From: Alkalibacterium sp. AK22
GTDB lineage: Bacteria; Bacillota; Bacilli; Lactobacillales; Carnobacteriaceae_A
Direction of reading: 5' to 3'
Assembly (NCBI RefSeq): GCF_000585255.1
Contig: NZ_JANL01000006.1
Span: 83,746 to 147,745 of the forward strand
DNA: 64,000 nt
Below, piece after piece: positions 8,372 through 16,488 of this stretch. The notes under the pieces were generated by a model. The model was not told the origin of the DNA. It made no database searches and saw only the letters and a list, made by a program, of their open reading frames with translations. Position numbers and translations under genes: made by a program. Positions within the stretch are counted from its first letter, which is position 1. Each line of letters opens with the position of its first letter.

Positions 8372-9292
8372 TTAATTTAAATCGATTCGCTTGTTCAGCA
8401 GGCGATACAGAACATCTACCAGAATGTTTACAAAGACAAACATAAAGGCAAAGACCAGTACGCCTCCCTGAACAATCGGGAAGTCTCTTGCACGGATGGC
8501 ATTAATAATCAGTCGGCCCAAACCGTTGATTGCAAAGACGGTCTCTGTCAAAACAGCCCCTCCTAAAAGGGAACCGAACTGCAGGCCGACAACCGTGACG
8601 ACTGGGACCATAGCATTTTTTAAAGCATGGCGATAAATAACGACACGTTCGCTGACCCCTTTGGCTCTGGCAGTCTGGATATAGTCCATATCAATGACTT
8701 CAAGCATACTGGAGCGGGTCATTCGGGCAATAATTGCCGACCCTGCCGTCCCTAAAGTTACCACTGGTAAAAACATCTGTTGGGGCGATCCCCAGCCAGA
8801 AGCCTGGAACCAGCCCTGTCCAATCACGAGCCACTGGATCAGCATCAAGCCCAGCCAGAAGTTCGGCATCGACAGGCCGAACAAGGCTCCAAACATGATG
8901 ACCGAGTCGGTCAGCGAATATCTCTTGACTGCCGAAATGACCCCTGCAATCAGGCCAAGAAAAACGGCAAGGAGGGTACTGTAAAAAGCCAGCTCAATGG
9001 TGGGTGCCAGTCTTCCAAACACTTCAGTTGAAACCGCTCGTCCACTTCTAACTGAATTTCCCATGTCTCCGCGGAGAAGACCCGTCACATAATCCCAATA
9101 CTGTACGGGAATCGGATTATTCAATCCCAAACGTTCTCTCACCAGTTCCAGTTGAGCCGGAGAGGCAGCTTCTCCAGCAATGATCTGTGCCGGGTCGCCC
9201 GGGATAAGCAGAATCATGCTGAAGGTCAGAACGGTTACACCAATCAATACAGGAATCGTCTGAATTAAACGTTTCATTAAAAATTTAAGCAA
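8372..9292 (-). CDS. peptide ABC transporter permease, OppB/DppB type
   Basis: The 306-residue protein has the OppB-type N-terminus (MKRLIQTIPVLIGVTVLTFSMILLIPGDPA), about six membrane helices and the EAA-loop region (YIQTARAKGVSERVVIYRHALKNAM) that docks on the ATPase. The first codon appears to be TTG at 9292, with an AGAGGGA site six bases upstream; the next ATG, five codons later, is too far from that site. It lies 16 bases after oppC and 67 before the ATPase gene, inside a C-B-DF operon read leftward. Confidence 0.92.
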   Translation of the reverse strand: MLKFLMKRLIQTIPVLIGVTVLTFSMILLIPGDPAQIIAGEAASPAQLELVRERLGLNNPIPVQYWDYVTGLLRGDMGNSVRSGRAVSTEVFGRLAPTIELAFYSTLLAVFLGLIAGVISAVKRYSLTDSVIMFGALFGLSMPNFWLGLMLIQWLVIGQGWFQASGWGSPQQMFLPVVTLGTAGSAIIARMTRSSMLEVIDMDYIQTARAKGVSERVVIYRHALKNAMVPVVTVVGLQFGSLLGGAVLTETVFAINGLGRLIINAIRARDFPIVQGGVLVFAFMFVFVNILVDVLYRLLNKRIDLN

Positions 9293-9308
9293 TGTTCTTC
9301 CCTCTTTC

Positions 9309-10217
9309 CTAATTTTTGGTTTTAGGATCTAATGCGTCCCGTAAACCGTCTCCGAATATATTGAATGCCAATACAACAACGACAATAGCTAAACCTGGAA
9401 TCGTCGCTACGTGAGGCGCATCCCACATGTAGTTTCGACCATCACTCAGCATCGCTCCCCATTCAGGTGTAGGCGGCTGCGCCCCCATTCCTAAAAAGGA
9501 CAATCCGCTGGCTGTCAGCACAGAGGTGGCAATATTCAGTGTCGCTTGAACGATGATGGGTGACAGGATATTCGGCAGCACATGAAGGCTGATGATGCGG
9601 AGATCACTAGCCCCTAGAGCTTTGACCGCTTCTATATATTCAAGCTGACGCACTTCCAGTGTTGAGCCTCTTGAAATACGGGCAAAAACAGGAATCGAGA
9701 AAACAGCAACGGAAATAATCACGTTGTTCAGGCTTCCCCCCAGCACGCTGACTACAGCGAGTGCCAGCAAAATTCCTGGGAAAGCCAGCAGGATATCCAT
9801 GAAGCGCATAATAATTGTATCTACCCATTTGCCATAGTAACCGGATATAACTCCAAGGGTTACCCCTACTGACATCCCGATTAAAACGGAGAAAAATCCA
9901 ACACGGAGCGTGATGCTCATGCCGTGTACGATACGGGTAAAAATATCCCGTCCTAAGTGATCCGTACCAAACCAATTGTCAGCATTGGGTGTCGCCAGAC
10001 GGTTAGTCAGGTCCTGAGCATTCGGGCTGACATCAGTCAGCATCGGACCAATGATAGCAATCATAAACAAAATGAGAATCATGATTGCTCCAATGAGCGC
10101 TGACTTGTTTCTAAGAAACTTCTTCATAAATTCTTTGAACCTGACAACATTTGGATTGATTGGTTCCTGACCCGAAATGCCTCCGGTATTCATATTCACT
10201 TCTTCTTGCATAGTCAT
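9309..10217 (-). CDS. peptide ABC transporter permease, OppC/DppC type
   Basis: The protein has about 300 residues with an N-terminal cytoplasmic stretch, the OppC_N helix (SALIGAIMILILFMIAIIGP), FGTDHLGRDIFTRIVHG typical of OppC and the EAA loop (YIEAVKALGASDLRIISLHVLPN). It is the first gene of the leftward operon. ATG 10217 and an in-frame ATG two codons later are both possible; AAAGGA is better spaced for the second. Together with the OppB-type partner it forms the membrane channel of the importer whose binding protein is encoded divergently. Confidence 0.92.
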   Translation of the reverse strand: MTMQEEVNMNTGGISGQEPINPNVVRFKEFMKKFLRNKSALIGAIMILILFMIAIIGPMLTDVSPNAQDLTNRLATPNADNWFGTDHLGRDIFTRIVHGMSITLRVGFFSVLIGMSVGVTLGVISGYYGKWVDTIIMRFMDILLAFPGILLALAVVSVLGGSLNNVIISVAVFSIPVFARISRGSTLEVRQLEYIEAVKALGASDLRIISLHVLPNILSPIIVQATLNIATSVLTASGLSFLGMGAQPPTPEWGAMLSDGRNYMWDAPHVATIPGLAIVVVVLAFNIFGDGLRDALDPKTKN

Positions 10218-10393
10218 TTATCCTTTCTATTTGAAGTCGCCACAGCCTTCGTTATGCACAAAAAGCATAAACCGGTAATATAGAGCACACAGTTAGGCAG
10301 TATAGATTCTTTTTTATATTCTTACATATTAATTAGAGTTTTGCAATGATAAAATCAGTTATATATGCTTCGATTAATATTAAAATCGTTGAT

Positions 10394-10409
10394 TTGAAAG
10401 CACTTTCAA
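10394..10409. promoter_or_regulatory. cre-like palindrome (CcpA)
   Basis: TTGAAAG-CA-CTTTCAA is a perfect 7-bp inverted repeat. It matches the CcpA cre consensus TGAAARCGYTTTCA except for CA in place of CG at the centre. Position between the divergent importer genes suggests carbon-source control. Confidence 0.6.
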
Positions 10410-10585
10410 AAGCGGTGGTTATATATATAACAAGGTTCTCACATTATAGACTAGAATATAATTGATTATTTTATTTTTTTCACTTAAGGCTCATTATTCC
10501 GCCATATTATATGAAACACCGTCTTGAACTCTTACAAAAAAGGCATTGAAATGATAAATTTATTAAATTTGGATTAAAATAACAC

Positions 10586-10613
10586 TTGACTTTTTTTCTC
10601 ACTTGGATATAGT
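10586..10613 (+). promoter_or_regulatory. promoter of the binding-protein gene
   Basis: TTGACT (10586-10591) and TATAGT (10608-10613) are separated by 16 bases, 56 bases before the start codon. Confidence 0.75.
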
Positions 10614-10669
10614 ATTAATTATATTTAACATAACCAAATCACCAAAGCATACGAAGGAGTGTATTAATA

Positions 10670-12277
10670 ATGACAAAAATGAATAAAAAGCTACTTTGGC
10701 TTTCCTCATTCACAGCCGCAACTTTATTGTTGGCCGCTTGTGGAACAGATGACAGCGATCCGGTAGACGACTCAGCCGGCGAAGGCGAAGATACAGAACA
10801 GGTAGCAGGCGGAGACCTTGTTATCGCCCAACTGTCAGACGCAGTATCTCTTGACCCTCACGGTTCCAACGATACTCCATCAAGTAACGTAGCCTTCAAC
10901 ATTTATGAAGCGCTACTTGTACAGGATGAAGACATGGAACTTCAGCCCGGACTGGCTACTGACTGGGAAATGGTGGACGACCTGACTTGGCAGTTTACCC
11001 TTCGTGAAGGCGTAACCTTCCACGATGGATCAGACTTTAACGCTGAAGTCGTTCAGGCCAACTTTGACCGTGTCTTGGATGACGCTGTAGCTTCACCACG
11101 TGCCTTCCTTTTCGAAATGGTTGAAGAAGTCAATGTTATTGACGATTATACTGTTGAATTCGTTACTGAATTCCCATTCTCTCCACTACCTGCACATATT
11201 GCGCACAACGGTGGCGGAATCATTTCAGGCGAATTGATTGAAGAAGATTATGCAGCAATGGAAGAAGGATCTGACCCAGGAAGTGTCATTAACGAAAACC
11301 CTGTCGGTACTGGACCATTTGCTTTTGAAAGCTGGAATCCAGGTGAAGAAGTTGTCCTGGTCCGTAATGAAGAGTACTGGGATGGTGCACCTGCACTGGA
11401 CTCCATCACTTTCCGCGTCGTACCTGAAGGGTCTACCCGTCTGGCTGATCTAGAAACAGGATCTGTCCACATCTCTGACCCAATCAGCCCATCTGACATT
11501 GGACGTGTAGAAGGAACAGACGGTATTTTCGTTAACCAACAGCCATCTGTCTCTCTTTCTTACATCGGATTCAACGCTGAGAAAGAGCCATTCAATGATC
11601 CATTGGTTCGTCGTGCGATTTCAATGGCCGTTGACCAGGAAGCGATTATCGAAGGTATTTACGACGGTATCGGAATCCCTGCCATCAGCCCAATCGCTCC
11701 GGACGTCTTTGGTTTCGACGAGAATGTTTCTGGACTGGAACACGACCTGGATGCAGCAAGAGAGCTGCTTGCAGAAGCTGGATTTGAAGATGGATTCTCT
11801 ACTACTCTATGGACAAACGACAACCAGGACCGTATCGACACAGCAACAGTTGTACAGTCTCAACTGGAAGAAATTGGAATCGACGTTGAAGTTGAAATCG
11901 TTGAGTGGGGTGCTTACCTGGCAGATACTGCAGCCGGTGAACACGACATGTTCATCCTTGGCTGGAGCACTGTAACAGGTGATGCAGACTACGGAATGTT
12001 CCCACTGTTCCACTCAAGCAACTTTGGTGAAGCCGGTAACCGTACGTTCTTCGCAACAGATGAACTGGATGCCCTGCTTGAAGAGGCACGTCAGAGCTCT
12101 GACGAAGATGAGCGTCTGGAACTTTACAGCCAGGCTCAGGAAATCCTAGTTGAAGAAGCACCAATGATCTACATTCACCACCAGGAATTCCTGTTGGCCG
12201 TCAGCGAAAATGTTGAAGGTCTATGGCAGCACCCAACAGGTATCCTGCAGCTTAGAGACGTTACTCTAAACCAGTAA
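10670..12277 (+). CDS. peptide-binding lipoprotein of ABC importer (SBP family 5)
   Basis: The 535-residue protein begins with a lipoprotein signal (LLLAAC, Cys24) and an acidic linker. It then shows the family 5 extracellular solute-binding fold: LQPGLATDWEMVDDLTWQFTLREGVTFHDG, NPVGTGPFAFESWNPGEEVVLVRNEEYWDG and FNDPLVRRAISMAVDQEAI. It would capture peptides outside the cell and hand them to the OppBC-type channel encoded divergently. The ribosome site is AAGGAGTG. A strong promoter and a terminator make it a single-gene transcript, which allows high expression relative to the permease operon. The sequence is closer in feel to GsiB/AppA-like proteins than to lactococcal OppA (about 600 residues). 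Confidence 0.93.
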   Translation: MTKMNKKLLWLSSFTAATLLLAACGTDDSDPVDDSAGEGEDTEQVAGGDLVIAQLSDAVSLDPHGSNDTPSSNVAFNIYEALLVQDEDMELQPGLATDWEMVDDLTWQFTLREGVTFHDGSDFNAEVVQANFDRVLDDAVASPRAFLFEMVEEVNVIDDYTVEFVTEFPFSPLPAHIAHNGGGIISGELIEEDYAAMEEGSDPGSVINENPVGTGPFAFESWNPGEEVVLVRNEEYWDGAPALDSITFRVVPEGSTRLADLETGSVHISDPISPSDIGRVEGTDGIFVNQQPSVSLSYIGFNAEKEPFNDPLVRRAISMAVDQEAIIEGIYDGIGIPAISPIAPDVFGFDENVSGLEHDLDAARELLAEAGFEDGFSTTLWTNDNQDRIDTATVVQSQLEEIGIDVEVEIVEWGAYLADTAAGEHDMFILGWSTVTGDADYGMFPLFHSSNFGEAGNRTFFATDELDALLEEARQSSDEDERLELYSQAQEILVEEAPMIYIHHQEFLLAVSENVEGLWQHPTGILQLRDVTLNQ

Positions 12278-12288
12278 GCCTGAAAAAT

Positions 12289-12336
12289 AGAAGCTTCCCG
12301 CCCCATCATCAGATGGTGTGCGGGAAGCTTTTTTTA
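12289..12336 (+). terminator. terminator of the binding-protein gene
   Basis: AAGCTTCCCGC pairs with GCGGGAAGCTT and is followed by seven T residues. Confidence 0.9.
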
Positions 12337-12420
12337 CTCTATGTAACCTCCTCAATTGACTGAAGGTTCTATCTCTTCTCCACTAAATACCTTTACTCAA
12401 AAATGTCCTTCTACAATACA

Positions 12421-12434
12421 TGTAAACGTTTTCT
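12421..12434. promoter_or_regulatory. cre site upstream of the Ltp-type lipoprotein
   Basis: TGTAAACGTTTTCT fits the cre consensus TGWAANCGNTNNCW at every fixed position. It overlaps a possible -35 element of the gene starting at 12511 (TATTAT at 12453 as -10), so CcpA repression is plausible. Confidence 0.6.
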
Positions 12435-12510
12435 TTTTATTTGTCTTCAGAGTATTATAGATAATGACAGGTACTTTAAATTTATATAAGACAAAAAGGA
12501 GGAGAAATAT

Positions 12511-13332
12511 GTGACTAAAGGTAAACAACTGGTCATCCTTGCAGCATCCGCTTTACTTCTTGCTGCCTGTGACATAGAGGATAATGACAGTACCAGCAGA
12601 GGCACTGCAAGAGAGGAGGCACAAGAGAGTACACTGGAAGAGGAAGATACGGTTGCAGCTGACGAAATAGTTGAAGAAGAGATAGAAGAACTTTCAGAGA
12701 ACACGGATTTTGTCGAAGAGAAAGCAGAAGAGTCTATATCTGACGAAAGTGAAGCTGGGGAAGAGCTAGCTGAAGCACAAGCCACTGATGAAGAAAACGA
12801 AACCAACGACGATGAACAGGTACAAGCAGCAGCCGAGACAGAACCAGAAGCAGAGCCAGAGACCGAAGAAGTAGCTTTACCCGCCGAGCACCAGGCTGCC
12901 TTGAATAAAGCACAGACATACTCTGATATGATGAATATGTCCAAGGCTGGTCTCTATGATCAGCTCACATCTGAATATGGCGAACAGTTCTCTGCCGAAG
13001 CCGGGCAGTATGCCGTCGACCATGTAGATGCAGACTGGAAGGAAAATGCCCTGAAATCTGCGGAAAACTACAATGATCTAATGCACATGTCCAAAGCAGG
13101 CCTGTACGATCAACTGTCTTCTGAATACGGCGAACAGTTCACCGCAGAGGAAGCACAATATGCCATAGACCATATTCAAGCAGACTGGAAAGAAAACGCT
13201 TTGAAAACTGCCCGAAACTATCGGGATATGATGGATATGTCCCCCGCCGCCATCAAAGACCAGCTAATTTCAGTCTATGGTGAACAGTTCACCCAGGAAG
13301 AGGCACAATATGCGATAGATAATCTGGATTAG
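12511..13332 (+). CDS. Ltp-family surface lipoprotein with three C-terminal repeats
   Basis: The 273-residue protein starts with GTG, eight bases after AAAGGAGGAG. A lipoprotein signal ends in LLLAAC (Cys20). Residues 21-125 are a low-complexity Glu/Ala/Asp linker that would hold the rest away from the membrane. Residues 128-273 are three repeats of about 48 residues with the pattern ALxxAxxYxDxMxMSxAGLYDQL, YGEQF, A.YA.D. This is the host-cell-surface-exposed lipoprotein (Ltp) module, known from phage TP-J34, where it blocks DNA injection by related phages. In chromosomes its role is less clear. It lies about 0.5 kb outside the integrated island, under a probable cre site. Confidence 0.85.
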   Translation: MTKGKQLVILAASALLLAACDIEDNDSTSRGTAREEAQESTLEEEDTVAADEIVEEEIEELSENTDFVEEKAEESISDESEAGEELAEAQATDEENETNDDEQVQAAAETEPEAEPETEEVALPAEHQAALNKAQTYSDMMNMSKAGLYDQLTSEYGEQFSAEAGQYAVDHVDADWKENALKSAENYNDLMHMSKAGLYDQLSSEYGEQFTAEEAQYAIDHIQADWKENALKTARNYRDMMDMSPAAIKDQLISVYGEQFTQEEAQYAIDNLD

Positions 13333-13499
13333 GCTGGTTAAAATTGCCTTTTAACTAGATGATGCTTTACGCCATTGTCTGCTTCTCTAGTGTTCGGGTG
13401 GCTGATTAGAAATCAGGCTGCATAAGTGCTTGCTTTACTTACTATTTGTACATTTTATGATAACGCTTTATTTTATTTCAAACTGCCAAGCTCAAAGGG

Positions 13500-13528
13500 T
13501 TGAAACGCTTACAAAAAAGGAGTATACT
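13500..13528 (+). promoter_or_regulatory. strong promoter of the 48-residue gene
   Basis: TTGAAA (13500-13505) and TATACT (13523-13528) are spaced by exactly 17 bases. The spacer begins with CGCTTACA, giving a partial cre-like element. Confidence 0.8.
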
Positions 13529-13562
13529 TCCTCTCATGAAAGATTAAGGGAGTGAGTGGACG

Positions 13563-13709
13563 TTGACTGAAGAGCAAAAGCAGGCATTGGAAAACATTCT
13601 CAGACAGAAGCAGGAAAACGGCGAAACAATCGGCATCAAAGATGTGACGCACATTCTCTATCCCCCAAACCAGCCTCCCGAACCGGGGACTCTTCCCCAG
13701 ACACCTTAA
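13563..13709 (+). CDS. small protein of 48 residues, unknown function
   Basis: A TTG start follows AAGGGAGTGAG with good spacing, and a near-consensus promoter lies 35 bases further up. The product begins MTEEQKQALENILRQKQENG and ends in a proline-rich tail (YPPNQPPEPGTLPQTP). The helical charged N-terminus and Pro-rich C-terminus do not match a family I know. Strong promoter, ribosome site and a following terminator argue that it is real. It is chromosomal and sits about 100 bases left of the island's attachment site. Confidence 0.65.
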   Translation: MTEEQKQALENILRQKQENGETIGIKDVTHILYPPNQPPEPGTLPQTP

Positions 13710-13745
13710 ACTAAGCATCTACACGGGACATCTTCCTGTGACCTA

Positions 13746-13796
13746 AAAAATAAGCCGCACGACGATGAGATTTACTCACTGACGTGCGGCTTATTT
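13746..13796. terminator. bidirectional terminator, originally also the tRNA-Val terminator
   Basis: AAATAAGCCGCACG pairs with CGTGCGGCTTATTT. In the rightward sense it ends the 48-residue gene. In the leftward sense it ends in TTATTTTTT and lies just beyond the left attachment repeat, where the tRNA-Val gene would have ended before integration. Confidence 0.85.
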
Positions 13797-13805
13797 GTGT
13801 TCTGA

Positions 13806-13819
13806 ATGGTCCCTACTGG
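13806..13819. repeat. left attachment repeat
   Basis: ATGGTCCCTACTGG is an exact copy of the tRNA-Val 3' end at 24825-24838. Identity stops on both sides of these 14 bases. Confidence 0.85.
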
Positions 13820-14063
13820 ACACAATCGGTACTATTCAACACGTTTCAATTATGCTCAAAAACCTTATAACCATAAGGAAAACTAGCATTTTAAGCTCAA
13901 TACCAATTAACCAATATTATCATCATATACTACACTTTACTGCAACAGTTTTGCACCAATAGGCTGGGGGGATGGCTACTCTTACGAGTGGCCTTTTTAT
14001 TAGGCTTTTACTATCTTAAGTAATTTTTTATCATTGTTTTGCTTATTCTGCTCCTTTTGAAAA

Positions 14064-14261
14064 CTAATCCTCGTAAACCTCTTCTTGTAAATAGTAAATC
14101 AATTCTGGGACATTTACTACATCATAGGATCCGCATAATTTATTATCATCGGATAGTAATTGAAAGTCATAATACATTTTGCAATAATTTTTTATTTTAT
14201 AGTAAGCTCGCACTTCAATATTGTAGGATTCGTTCACTAATTGAATCAATTCATCAATCAT
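14064..14261 (-). CDS. small acidic island protein of 65 residues, unknown
   Basis: The frame opens with ATG 14261 preceded by GAGGTGAT, a good ribosome site. The product (MIDELIQLVNESYNIEVRAYYKIKNYCKMYY...) is Tyr- and Asp/Glu-rich, has no signal or membrane segment and matches no family I recognise. It is the last gene at the left end of the island, beside the attachment site, where cargo genes commonly sit. Codon use is AT-rich like the rest of the island. Coding status is likely but not certain. Confidence 0.6.
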   Translation of the reverse strand: MIDELIQLVNESYNIEVRAYYKIKNYCKMYYDFQLLSDDNKLCGSYDVVNVPELIYYLQEEVYED

Positions 14262-14466
14262 CGAATCACCTCGTTCTTCTAATTTTTGATTATTTTAAAT
14301 TTATGACTTATTTTTAGTGTTACCTGTTACATCTTATACCGCTCTCATTATTCTCTTAAAGACATTTGAGGCTCTCACTGCACGAAGAAACCGTCATATC
14401 CGGTATTCATCTTGCTAACAATAGTGCAGTTAGTTAAGATTAAAGAAAGCATAAATCCCCCATAAA

Positions 14467-14615
14467 GAGGCTGAGACAAAAGTAAAATTCAAATGAAATT
14501 TCAACTATTAGCTAGTAATATATTAAAATAACTTGAAGCGCGCTTCCCACTTTTACAGGTTAATCACCTAAAAATTGGGAGCGTGCTTTTTACTAGAGAC
14601 CTTTGTCCCTATCTC
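14467..14615. repeat. small inverted-repeat element with internal hairpin
   Basis: GAGGCTGAGACAAAAG at the left is mirrored imperfectly by CTTTGTCCCTATCTC at the right. Inside is a long hairpin (AAGCGCGCTTCCCA / TTGGGAGCGTGCTTTTT). The terminal GAGGCTGRGACAAAA motif is familiar from short dispersed elements of Lactobacillales. It carries no ORF and separates the methylase 3' end from the 65-residue gene, and may end transcription. Confidence 0.5.
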
Positions 14616-14696
14616 TTTGTGCTTTTTTAACTTCAACCTTGACATTTAAGTTTTGTATATTTGTAAAAGCATTAGTGCAAAAAGTAATCACAAAAA

Positions 14697-16391
14697 TTAA
14701 TTAATTTTAAAGCAAATATTTAATAATTGTTCTATTTTCTCTTCTATAACTTCCGTTTCTGTATCATTCTCAGTAATTAATTGTTTAGCTAGACTAATAA
14801 CTTCTTTTGCTTCTTCAGTTTCAATATCTGGAAGTAAATACTTATTTACATATTGAGTAATGTATCGCTTTCTACCAGAATACAAGACGTTTTGAAATTC
14901 TATACTATGGTACTTACTCATAATTCTTGAATTTGCAACTGCAGCTGCAAGATACAAATAATCCTCACTATTGCCGTCTTTTAAAGTTAACCAATAGCAA
15001 TTCCCATCAACCATTGAACCATCTTCATCTACCATAAATTTGGGGCTCTGGCTAATATCCGGAAACACAACTTTCTTTCTTTTCATCGCTTCCGGATCCT
15101 GAGGAACCCATATCTCATACCATTTCCTATTCGCTTTAATAACATATTTTCTTGAAGAAAGTATTTCTTTATTCTCGTCAAGATATTTTTTTGCTCTTGG
15201 GTATTTTTCAAAGTCTATGACTTTTCTTTTACCTTCTACAACTTCATGAGTATATAATATTTTTGAAGTGTAACCGTGATCTAAACTCCATTTTCCAATA
15301 TTACGAGAAGAAATCAGGTTGTGAAGTACCTCTGGTTCCGGAGTAATATTTGATGGCAAATCACTCCAATTATTACGAATGAAAACTTTATCTGCAGTAG
15401 TTTTTATACCAACTCTCACTTTAAATATATCAGAGAATTTTTTATTAGAATTAGATCTAAGGGTCTTCGCCCACTCTATGTTTTCTGGGGAAGCCATAAT
15501 CCACAAATCACTAGGATCCTCTGGAATTTTTAAATAGCCCTTTAGTAATTCATATTTTTTTGCTCCGACAAAGTATTTGCCACTTTCACTTTGAAGCAAG
15601 TTAAATATTGAAGCAGATTCTTTAATTTCATCGTGTTTATCGGTAGTCTCGTAGATTTTAGTAAATGGTATTGCATTAATGTTCTTATTAGGCTGACTTT
15701 TTTTCTTACCAATAAATATTGCTGGGAGGACAGCGGCTTCAAAAAGTTTAGTGTCGCCTAAATCTAAGACTTCAAGAATTTCATAATTTTCACTTAGCAT
15801 TTTACGTGTTGTTTTTCCTGATTCTGTAGTCAAGTAACGGTTAGATGTAATAACACAAATGATACCGTTCTCCTTTAAATTATTAGTCATTGCAGCAATG
15901 AAAATTTGATATAAATCTACTTTTCCTTTTAAACCGTAATTTTTAACTAAGGTTTCTGAGGTGCTTTTATTAAGAAGTTGGGTTCTAACATAGGGAGGAT
16001 TAGCAATTATCAAATCTACTTTATCAGGAATTACTTTATGATTATTTTCATAGCTATTAAATAAATCAATTTCTTTCTCAGGTATCTGCTCAAGGTAGTC
16101 ACACGTAGTAATCGTTGTATTTTCTTTATTCAAATTATTGCGGGCGACTTCAGCAGCTTCTTCGTTTATATCTACACCAATAAGTTTATGGGGTATTTCA
16201 GAAAATTCTTTTTCCACTGCTTTTAACAAATGTCCTTCTCCACATGAAGGATCTAATAAATTTAACATATCACTGTTATTAGTATACGTATTGTCTTTTG
16301 TATAATGTTTTTTTAGCAGTTTAGCCATAAAAATTGACAATTCGTTTGAAGTATAATGTGAACCTGTTTGTTTAATGATATCTGTATTCAT
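14697..16391 (-). CDS. type II DNA adenine-N6 methyltransferase
   Basis: The 564-residue protein has motif I LLDPSCGEGHLL (residues 45-56, AdoMet binding) and the catalytic motif IV NPPY (131-134). The order with motif I first and a long C-terminal target-recognition region fits gamma-class enzymes such as M.TaqI-like methylases. It would methylate adenine in the recognition sequence of the neighbouring endonuclease and protect host DNA. ATG 16391 has AGAGGTG four bases upstream. It is divergent from the controller and endonuclease genes, sharing the C-box region between them. Recognition sequence cannot be read from the protein. Confidence 0.9.
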   Translation of the reverse strand: MNTDIIKQTGSHYTSNELSIFMAKLLKKHYTKDNTYTNNSDMLNLLDPSCGEGHLLKAVEKEFSEIPHKLIGVDINEEAAEVARNNLNKENTTITTCDYLEQIPEKEIDLFNSYENNHKVIPDKVDLIIANPPYVRTQLLNKSTSETLVKNYGLKGKVDLYQIFIAAMTNNLKENGIICVITSNRYLTTESGKTTRKMLSENYEILEVLDLGDTKLFEAAVLPAIFIGKKKSQPNKNINAIPFTKIYETTDKHDEIKESASIFNLLQSESGKYFVGAKKYELLKGYLKIPEDPSDLWIMASPENIEWAKTLRSNSNKKFSDIFKVRVGIKTTADKVFIRNNWSDLPSNITPEPEVLHNLISSRNIGKWSLDHGYTSKILYTHEVVEGKRKVIDFEKYPRAKKYLDENKEILSSRKYVIKANRKWYEIWVPQDPEAMKRKKVVFPDISQSPKFMVDEDGSMVDGNCYWLTLKDGNSEDYLYLAAAVANSRIMSKYHSIEFQNVLYSGRKRYITQYVNKYLLPDIETEEAKEVISLAKQLITENDTETEVIEEKIEQLLNICFKIN

Positions 16392-16413
16392 TTTAGCACC
16401 TCTTTAAAAGATT

Positions 16414-16479
16414 AAATGTCACTTATAAACTATAAAATGTCACTTATAAACTATTTTTTAAAACTGTTATTTATATAAT
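16414..16479. promoter_or_regulatory. C-box tandem repeat and leaderless promoter of the controller gene
   Basis: The 20-mer AAATGTCACTTATAAACTAT occurs twice in a row (16414-16433, 16435-16454) with a 21-bp period. TATAAT at 16474-16479 is the controller's -10; the -35 position (CTATTT) is poor and abuts the second repeat, as expected of an activator-dependent promoter. Initiation would fall only about three bases before ATG 16489, giving a leaderless mRNA. Confidence 0.65.
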
Positions 16480-16488
16480 AATAAGATT

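Larger units (their letters stand above)
10218..10669. other. divergent control region of the peptide importer
   Basis: This 452-base AT-rich region separates oppC (leftward) from the binding-protein gene (rightward). It holds a cre-like palindrome and a clear rightward promoter, listed separately. Several TATA-like hexamers lie upstream of oppC, but I cannot single out its promoter. Confidence 0.6.
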
